A stretch of DNA of 5,107 nucleotides from an uncultured Bacteroidales bacterium (lineage in GTDB: Bacteria > Bacteroidota > Bacteroidia > Bacteroidales > Marinilabiliaceae), in assembly GCA_937892095.1 (NCBI GenBank), contig CALAVC010000036.1:1-5107 (forward strand). Direction: 5' to 3'. This document shows, in pieces, positions 1 through 5,107 of this stretch (the stretch's first letter is position 1; every line of letters begins with the position of its first letter). Below the pieces are notes generated by a model. The model worked only from the letters and a program-made list of their open reading frames with translations. It was not told where the DNA came from and ran no database searches. Position numbers and translations under genes: made by a program.

Positions 1-1336
1 GAACAAAATAAGCGTCGAAAATCAGGCACTTGGTGGCATGAGTAGTCGCACGTTCTATACTCGCCTATGGCCCGACATTCGTAAAGCCATCCGTCCTGGC
101 GATTGGGTCATTATCAGCATCGGACACAACGACAATGGTCCTTTCGACGAGGGACGTGCACGCGCTACCATTAAAGGCATCGGCACCGATTCTATGGTCG
201 TTACAATCAAGGAGACAGGCGTAGTCGAGACCGTCTACTCCCACGGAGAGTATCTTCGTCGCTACATCCGCGAGACGCGTGCCATGGGGGGCAATCCTGT
301 CCTGATGTCTCTTACGCCTCGCAACGCTTGGGAAGGTGAGCGTGTTCAACGTGTCGACAAGACTTTCGGTCTGTGGGCCAAGCAGGTTGCTGAGCAAATG
401 AATGTGCCTTTTGTCGATCTCAACGACATCACGGCAACTAAGTTCGAGAAGTTTGGCAAGCATAAGATGGACTATCATTTCTTTGGAGATAAGATTCACA
501 CCAGTAAATTTGGTGCAGTCCTCAATGCTCAGTCCGCTGCCGAAGGCATAGCTGCTTGTACCGACCCTCAAATACAATTTTTGCAGTCATGCCTTGTCGG
601 TGTAACGCCACGTAAAGCTCTTGATAAACGGGAGAAAGGCAAGCCTGCCGTATTTATCACGGGCGATAGCACCGTAAAAAACAAAGACCGTGATAAAAAT
701 GACATGTGGGGGTGGGGAAGTCTGTCAGCCTCTGTTTTCGACACAACTAAAATCATACCTGTAAATTGCGCTAAGGCTGGTCGCTCTTGCCGAACCTACC
801 TCAACGAGGGGCGTTGGGACGAAGTCTATAACAGCATCCAGCCTGGCGACTACGTCCTTATCCAATTTGGTCATAACGACATCGGTGCCATCGATTACGA
901 CAAAGAGCGTGGCGAAATTGCTACAGCCGATGACACTTGCCATGTTTATCATAAAAAATCCGATGGCAAGTATGAAGTTGTTTATTCTTTCGGCTGGTAT
1001 CTGAAAAAGTTTATCGAGGACACACGAGAGAAAGGTGGAATACCCATTCTTGTCTCGCTCACTCCACGCAACGAATGGAATAATGGTAAAATTGAGCGCC
1101 GACCAGAATATCTCAAGTGGTATGCTCAAGTAGTCAAGGAAACGGGTGTAGACTATATCGACCTGCACAACATCTCTGCCGATTTTCTCGACAAGAAAGG
1201 ACAGTCGAAAGCCAAAAATTACTATTGCAAAGACCATACGCACACTTCTCTCCTTGGTGCAAAAATGAATGCCGATAACATCAAGAAAGCTATCAAGAGT
1301 AGCAATATCGAGCTAAAAAAATACCTTCGTAAGTAA
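1..1336 (+). CDS. Tandem-domain rhamnogalacturonan acetylesterase-like SGNH hydrolase (5' partial)
   Basis: The frame is open from base 2, so the ATG at base 38 is internal (the Met of GGMSSRT) and the true start is upstream. The protein carries two SGNH/GDSL esterase domains. Numbering from that Met, domain 1 shows GGMSSRT (block II, from just before residue 1), GHND at 29-32 (block III) and DKIH with D151/H154 (block V); its GDS block lies off the window. Domain 2 is complete: GDST 209-212 (nucleophile S211), N243...AGRS 247-250, GHND 278-281, and DHTH with D399/H402. Both share SLTPRN and a Tyr-Leu helix after a short insert, as in CE12-type rhamnogalacturonan acetylesterases (EC 3.1.1.86), which remove acetyl groups from pectin backbones. 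Family members are normally exported, but any signal peptide is outside the window. The substrate is inferred; xylan or another acetylated glycan is possible. The SGNH fold call is firm. A terminator follows 23 bases after the stop. Confidence 0.88.
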   Translation, partial: NKISVENQALGGMSSRTFYTRLWPDIRKAIRPGDWVIISIGHNDNGPFDEGRARATIKGIGTDSMVVTIKETGVVETVYSHGEYLRRYIRETRAMGGNPVLMSLTPRNAWEGERVQRVDKTFGLWAKQVAEQMNVPFVDLNDITATKFEKFGKHKMDYHFFGDKIHTSKFGAVLNAQSAAEGIAACTDPQIQFLQSCLVGVTPRKALDKREKGKPAVFITGDSTVKNKDRDKNDMWGWGSLSASVFDTTKIIPVNCAKAGRSCRTYLNEGRWDEVYNSIQPGDYVLIQFGHNDIGAIDYDKERGEIATADDTCHVYHKKSDGKYEVVYSFGWYLKKFIEDTREKGGIPILVSLTPRNEWNNGKIERRPEYLKWYAQVVKETGVDYIDLHNISADFLDKKGQSKAKNYYCKDHTHTSLLGAKMNADNIKKAIKSSNIELKKYLRK

Positions 1337-1359
1337 TCGTTTGACATACTTTACATGCA

Positions 1360-1392
1360 CTCTCCCATTTCAAAAAATGGGAGAGTTTTTTT
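1360..1392 (+). terminator. Intrinsic terminator after the esterase gene
   Basis: A perfect 11-bp stem pairs CTCTCCCATTT (1360-1370) with AAATGGGAGAG (1375-1385) around a CAAA loop. Seven T residues follow (1386-1392). It begins 23 bases after the esterase stop codon and ends the transcript before pnp. No A-run precedes the stem, so it should work on the + strand only. Confidence 0.93.
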
Positions 1393-1460
1393 GTTCTGTC
1401 TCTACTTTCGAGTGGTAAAAAATGTTTTCTCGCACAGTAAATAATCTTAATTACATTACT

Positions 1461-1468
1461 TAACTTTG
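1461..1468 (+). promoter_or_regulatory. Putative Bacteroidetes -7 element for pnp
   Basis: TAACTTTG matches the Bacteroidetes housekeeping-sigma -7 consensus TAnnTTTG. It would place the transcription start near 1474 and give a leader of about 30 bases before the pnp ATG. No TTTG or TTG lies 19-21 bases upstream (around 1436-1442), so the -33 half is missing or weak, which lowers confidence. The preceding terminator does require some promoter in 1393-1506. Confidence 0.55.
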
Positions 1469-1506
1469 TAAGTTGATAAGTATAGTATTAAGAAATTAAA
1501 AGTTAA

Positions 1507-3750
1507 ATGGTAAAACCTATTCCGACTGAAAAAGTCATCGACTTGGGAGATGGTCGCCAGATAATCATCGAAACAGGCAAACTCGCCAAGCAGGCCGATG
1601 GTTCGGTGATGATTAAGTGCGGTGGCACATACCTATTGGCTGCAGTTACAAGTGCCACAGAGGCAAAACCCGATACCGATTTTATGCCTCTCACTGTTGA
1701 GTACAAAGAAAAATTCGCTTCTGCAGGTCGTTTCCCGGGTGGCTTTACGCGTCGCGAAGGTCGTGCTTCCGACTACGAAATCCTCATAGCACGTCTTGTC
1801 GACCGAGCTCTTCGCCCTCTTTTCCCCGACGATTATCATGCCGACACATTCGTTAATATAACTCTTTTCTCGGCAGACGAAAATGTTATGCCCGATTCTT
1901 TGGCTGGTCTCGCAGCTTCAGCAGCTCTCGCCGTTTCCGACATACCATTCAATGGTCCCATTTCCGAAGTTCGTGTAGCTCGTATCGACGGGCAGTTCGT
2001 CATCAACCCGTCTGCCAAAGAACTCGAAAAGGCTGACCTTGAACTCATGGTTGCTGCCTCCGAGAAAGACATCAATATGGTTGAAGGTGAAATGAAAGAA
2101 GTCTCCGAAGCTGTAATGCTCGAAGCTCTTAAGTTCGCCCACGAAGCCATCAAAAAGCAATGTCGTGCACAAGTCGAACTCGTTGAAGAACTCCGTGCAA
2201 AAGGTCTTGCTAAAGAAAAACGTACCTATTGCCACGAAGAAAACGACGAAGAGTTGCGCGAAAAGATTCGTCAGCAGTGTTACGAAAAAGCTAAGCAAGT
2301 TGCTCAGAGTCAGATAGCAAACAAAGCAGAACGTGGCAAACGTTTCGATGCCATCAAAGAAGAATTTATAGCAAATAACTACCCCGAAGGCTTCGAAGGC
2401 GAAATACCAACAGCACTCATCAGTCGCTATTATCACGACATTGAGCGTGAAGCTGTTCGCCGAGTTCTTCTTGACGATCGCATCCGTCTCGACGGACGCA
2501 AGACCGATGAAATCCGTCCCATTTGGTGCGAAGTCGGTTACCTGCCCGGACCTCACGGCTCTGCAATATTCACACGTGGTGAGACTCAGTCGCTTTCCAC
2601 TGTTACTCTTGGCACCAAGCTTGACGAAAAACTCGTCGACGAGGCAACAGTACAAGGTAGTGAACGCTTCTTGCTCCACTACAACTTCCCTCCATTCTCT
2701 ACCAACGACCCCAAGGCGCCTCGTGGCGTAGGACGTCGCGAAATAGGGCATGGCAATCTCGCGCTCCGTGCTCTCAAGCCAATGATTCCAAGCCCCGAAG
2801 AATTCCCATACTCTCTCCGCATCGTCTCCGATATTCTCGAGAGTAACGGCTCTTCGTCTATGGCCACCGTATGCGCAGGCACACTTGCTCTTATGGACGC
2901 TGGTGTCAAGATTAAGAAACCAGTTGCTGGCATAGCCATGGGTCTTATTTCCGACACGACGAGCGACAAATATGCTGTCCTCTCCGATATTCTTGGCGAC
3001 GAAGACCACCTCGGAGATATGGACTTTAAGGTTACGGGTACACGTGACGGCATAACAGCTACGCAAATGGACATCAAAGTCGATGGGCTTAGCTATCAAG
3101 TTCTTGCCGAAGCTCTCGAACAAGCTCGCAAGGGACGTCTTCACATTCTCGACATAATCGAAGAAACCATACCCGAACCTCGTGCAGACTACAAACCTCA
3201 TGCTCCTCGTATTGTTACCATAACAATACCCAAAGACATGATAGGTGCTGTCATTGGTCCTGGTGGCAAGATAATTCAAGACATCCAAGCAACCACAGGT
3301 ACAACCATTGCCATCGAGGAAGACGACAAGAGTGGAATCGTCAACATAGCTGCAAGCAATCGAAATAGCATAGACGCAGCTCTTGAACGCATAAATCAAA
3401 TCGTTGCCATCCCCGAAGTCGGCAAGACATATCGTGGTAAGGTCAAAACCATGACCGCTTTCGGTGCATTCATCGAAATTCTCCCAGGCAAAGATGGTTT
3501 GCTCCACGTCAGCGAGATGGATTGGCGTCGTATAGAAGATCCTACCACCTTCTGTAAGGAAGGCGATGAGGTTGAGGTAATTCTCAAAGAAATTGATGCC
3601 AAAACTGGCAAGATGCGTCTCAGCCATCGCGACCTAATCCCAAAACCCGAAGGTTACGTTGAGCGACCAGAGCGTCCTCGTGGAGAGCGTCCCGACCGTA
3701 ATAATCGCAATGGCGAGCGTGGCGAACGCCGTGAACGCCGCGACAAGTAA
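1507..3750 (+). CDS. pnp: Polyribonucleotide nucleotidyltransferase (PNPase)
   Basis: This cytoplasmic 3'-5' exoribonuclease uses phosphate to degrade RNA to nucleoside diphosphates (EC 2.7.7.8) and can run in reverse to add tails. All domains are present in order: first RNase PH domain (about 10-150, with FTRREGR at 80-86), all-alpha domain (about 155-320), and second RNase PH domain (about 325-555). The last carries RREIGHG at 410-416, SNGSSSM at 446-452 (phosphate site) and GDEDHLGDMDFK at 497-508, whose D500, D506 and K508 match the E. coli catalytic D486, D492 and K494. A KH domain follows (about 570-632, GPGG loop 584-587), then S1 (about 638-708). The 747 aa exceed the 711 of E. coli, partly through an Arg-rich tail (about 718-747) typical of Bacteroidetes. 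The ATG at 1507 is chosen because MVKPIPTEKVIDLGDGR is the usual N-terminus; the leader just before it (AGAAATTAAAAGTTAA) has no Shine-Dalgarno. Flanking terminators suggest it is monocistronic, unlike the rpsO-pnp operon of proteobacteria. Confidence 0.98.
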   Translation: MVKPIPTEKVIDLGDGRQIIIETGKLAKQADGSVMIKCGGTYLLAAVTSATEAKPDTDFMPLTVEYKEKFASAGRFPGGFTRREGRASDYEILIARLVDRALRPLFPDDYHADTFVNITLFSADENVMPDSLAGLAASAALAVSDIPFNGPISEVRVARIDGQFVINPSAKELEKADLELMVAASEKDINMVEGEMKEVSEAVMLEALKFAHEAIKKQCRAQVELVEELRAKGLAKEKRTYCHEENDEELREKIRQQCYEKAKQVAQSQIANKAERGKRFDAIKEEFIANNYPEGFEGEIPTALISRYYHDIEREAVRRVLLDDRIRLDGRKTDEIRPIWCEVGYLPGPHGSAIFTRGETQSLSTVTLGTKLDEKLVDEATVQGSERFLLHYNFPPFSTNDPKAPRGVGRREIGHGNLALRALKPMIPSPEEFPYSLRIVSDILESNGSSSMATVCAGTLALMDAGVKIKKPVAGIAMGLISDTTSDKYAVLSDILGDEDHLGDMDFKVTGTRDGITATQMDIKVDGLSYQVLAEALEQARKGRLHILDIIEETIPEPRADYKPHAPRIVTITIPKDMIGAVIGPGGKIIQDIQATTGTTIAIEEDDKSGIVNIAASNRNSIDAALERINQIVAIPEVGKTYRGKVKTMTAFGAFIEILPGKDGLLHVSEMDWRRIEDPTTFCKEGDEVEVILKEIDAKTGKMRLSHRDLIPKPEGYVERPERPRGERPDRNNRNGERGERRERRDK

Positions 3751-3775
3751 GTTTTTAATAGCAAACAGAGCTATC

Positions 3776-3811
3776 GACCAGTCAAATTTTATTGTTTGAC
3801 TGGTCTTTTTT
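3776..3811 (+). terminator. Intrinsic terminator after pnp
   Basis: A perfect 11-bp stem pairs GACCAGTCAAA (3776-3786) with TTTGACTGGTC (3795-3805) around the 8-base loop TTTTATTG. Six T residues follow (3806-3811). It starts 26 bases after the pnp stop and separates pnp from the downstream gene. No A-run lies upstream, so it is probably one-directional. Confidence 0.93.
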
Positions 3812-3875
3812 GTGATAAAAAGTTAAATCTGTCCTTATAACGTACTATATGGCGATTCTCGCTAAATCATTGGCT

Positions 3876-3906
3876 TTTGAACTTCGACTCAACTTTGTTA
3901 TTTTTG
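3876..3906 (+). promoter_or_regulatory. Bacteroidetes-type promoter for the putative PEPCK gene
   Basis: TTTG (3876-3879) and TATTTTTG (3899-3906) are separated by exactly 19 bases, matching the Bacteroidetes consensus TTTG-N19-21-TAnnTTTG. Transcription should begin near 3912, giving a very short leader of about 15 bases before the ATG at 3927. The site lies after the pnp terminator, so the gene below has its own promoter. No operator-like inverted repeat is evident next to it. Confidence 0.75.
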
Positions 3907-3926
3907 CAGAAAAGTAATCTGCCTAA

Positions 3927-5107
3927 ATGGAAAACCAATCGGAAAAGAAAATGGCACCCAAAAATAAAGTTAGGCGTGAAATGATTGAGTATATCAATCT
4001 GCAGTTAGCTTCACTCGGTCAGCCAACATTTGAAGACTCTTCGTCTATCGAAGGTCAGGCGTCCGATCGCTTCATGTCTATCACGCAAGACATCATAAAT
4101 TCATATCGCGAAAAGACCCGTCTGTTGGGTCATCACCGCAGCCCCGTCGATAAGCGTATTCAAGACTTTATCGACGACTATTTGAAAGACGTTCAGAAAG
4201 CTGAGGGCGCATGTCAGTTGCCTACCGAAACACTCGTTCTTGGTCAGCCAGGCTTGGCTCGTGAGTTGAGTTTGCCACCCGACAGCAACACATTCTTTGG
4301 TAAATACATATCCACCTATCGCGTAAAGCAAGGTGTGCTCAACAATCCTGCCAACGACAAGCGTACCACCAAGGGTACGTTCCATATTGCCGAAGGTGGT
4401 TTGCCTATCCCAGTCGACAAGAAAGTTGTTCCGAAAGTTACATTTGCTCGCCTACTCGATGCAGCCTTGCATCCAAGCGAAGACATCAATCAGCTACCTT
4501 TTACTTCGAGCCAGAAAAACAAAGCGCACACAATGGTTAGCCTCCTCGTTCGTCCTGTCGTTGTGCCACAAGTCCCAGGCATAATGGAAGAGCGTAGCAT
4601 GGAAGTTCACCTTTTTGCACCCGGAAGTCTTGTTAGCTCGCTCGACTTTGTCGAGACCATCTTTGGTAATGCAGGCGACCATACTTTGCCCCAAAATGAT
4701 GCTGCACTTGATATTGATCACTGGACTGGTCATACAGGTTGTATAATCTTCGCTCCGCAACTGACTTTGCTCAAAAAGAAAGACCTTGGCTTGCCACACT
4801 ACGACGACGCAACCGAACGTCAGAGAGCCGATGGCATGTGTTGGCGCGACGACAGTGAACTCTATAACGACGGAGGCTCTTTCAAGATAACCGCTCGTGA
4901 CGAACGCGGTGTCGTTGTAACCATCATTGCCGACAACTATTTCGGTTATGCTAAGAAAGAAATAAAGACCGAAATAAACTATTCTGCCAACCTATTTGGT
5001 CTTGCCGAAGAAGAACATTCTGGTGGTGCAATAGCATTCTCTCGCTCTATAATGTCCGACGACATTGTTGGTGAACTATATAGTAGCAAGCTCGACGGAC
5101 TCTTTAC
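3927..5107 (+). CDS. Putative PPi-type phosphoenolpyruvate carboxykinase, N-terminal part (3' partial)
   Basis: The frame stays open from the ATG at 3927 to the window end (393 complete codons, no stop). The N-terminal ~95 residues are polar and probably helical. Conserved-looking blocks follow: NDKRTTKGTFHIAEGGLPIP (143-162), FKITARDERG (319-328), then DNYFGYAKKE (336-345) and AEEEHSGGA (360-368). I recognise the last blocks from large bacterial and Entamoeba proteins identified as diphosphate-dependent PEPCK (EC 4.1.1.38), which interconverts PEP + CO2 + Pi and oxaloacetate + PPi in the cytosol. K344 and H364 are 20 residues apart, as are the metal ligands K244 and H264 of GTP-PEPCK, and AEEEH resembles the AEH of that enzyme. 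Family members exceed 1,000 aa, so about two thirds would lie downstream, including the third metal ligand and nucleotide/PPi site. No signal peptide or membrane segment is seen. ATG 3927 fits the promoter; M9 at 3951 is an alternative start. The enzyme assignment rests on memory and spacing, not on a search; the coding call itself is near certain. Confidence 0.68.
   Translation, partial: MENQSEKKMAPKNKVRREMIEYINLQLASLGQPTFEDSSSIEGQASDRFMSITQDIINSYREKTRLLGHHRSPVDKRIQDFIDDYLKDVQKAEGACQLPTETLVLGQPGLARELSLPPDSNTFFGKYISTYRVKQGVLNNPANDKRTTKGTFHIAEGGLPIPVDKKVVPKVTFARLLDAALHPSEDINQLPFTSSQKNKAHTMVSLLVRPVVVPQVPGIMEERSMEVHLFAPGSLVSSLDFVETIFGNAGDHTLPQNDAALDIDHWTGHTGCIIFAPQLTLLKKKDLGLPHYDDATERQRADGMCWRDDSELYNDGGSFKITARDERGVVVTIIADNYFGYAKKEIKTEINYSANLFGLAEEEHSGGAIAFSRSIMSDDIVGELYSSKLDGLF

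Noticed and set aside
38..40. ATG at 38 as the start of the esterase gene
   Set aside because: The frame is open upstream to base 2 and encodes NQALGG, the conserved block II lead-in, so this Met is internal and the gene is 5' truncated by the window.
1341..1346. TTGACA resembling a sigma70 -35 box after the esterase stop
   Set aside because: No matching -10 lies about 17 bases downstream, no TAnnTTTG lies 19-21 bases downstream, and a terminator follows immediately.
1918..3627. Long minus-strand ORF (569 codons) opposite pnp
   Set aside because: It is fully inside a clear pnp gene and codon-aligned with it. Its product is Phe/Cys-rich with no recognisable domain, as expected for a reverse-complement shadow.
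3758..3774. Small inverted repeat ATAGC / GCTAT just after the pnp stop
   Set aside because: A 5-bp stem with a 7-base loop is weak and expected by chance. The strong terminator next to it explains the region.
4333..4584. Plus-strand 83-codon ORF inside the third gene
   Set aside because: It overlaps the long open frame from 3927 in another phase, has no recognisable motif, and has no own promoter.
1507..5107. Functional pairing of PNPase (uses Pi) with a PPi/Pi-linked PEPCK
   Set aside because: The idea rests only on adjacency. A terminator and a separate promoter lie between the genes, and no shared regulatory motif is visible.

Overview
The window most likely comes from a member of the Bacteroidota, probably an anaerobic, polysaccharide-degrading member of the Bacteroidales (Prevotella/Bacteroides type). 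The evidence is a promoter matching the Bacteroidetes consensus (TTTG, 19 bases, TAnnTTTG), AT-rich translation starts without a Shine-Dalgarno sequence, a Bacteroidetes-type PNPase with an Arg-rich tail, and a tandem pectin-type acetylesterase. The species cannot be read from the sequence alone.

Layout: three genes, all on the + strand and each apparently its own transcription unit. (1) Bases 1-1336 hold the 3' part of a gene for a double-domain SGNH/GDSL esterase of the rhamnogalacturonan acetylesterase type. Its start and the first nucleophile motif lie upstream of the window. A strong intrinsic terminator follows at 1360-1392. (2) Bases 1507-3750 hold a complete pnp gene (polyribonucleotide nucleotidyltransferase, 747 aa), with a TAnnTTTG -7 element ahead of it and a second strong terminator at 3776-3811. 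(3) From 3927 to the window end runs the first 393 codons of a large protein. I read it as a PPi-type phosphoenolpyruvate carboxykinase, from remembered family motifs and from a Lys-Lys...His spacing that equals the metal-site spacing of GTP-PEPCK. A very good promoter lies directly upstream.

The gaps (1337-1506 and 3751-3926) are short and hold only the terminators and promoters. I see no RNA gene, CRISPR array, insertion sequence or attachment site.

The genes do not form one pathway. The esterase belongs to plant cell-wall (pectin) breakdown, PNPase to RNA turnover, and the putative PEPCK to anaerobic C3/C4 carbon metabolism (PEP-oxaloacetate interconversion towards succinate/propionate, or gluconeogenesis). 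With terminators on both sides of pnp, co-regulation is unlikely. No clearly new multi-gene system is visible. The least ordinary items are the double-domain esterase with a changed block II residue and the putative PPi-PEPCK.
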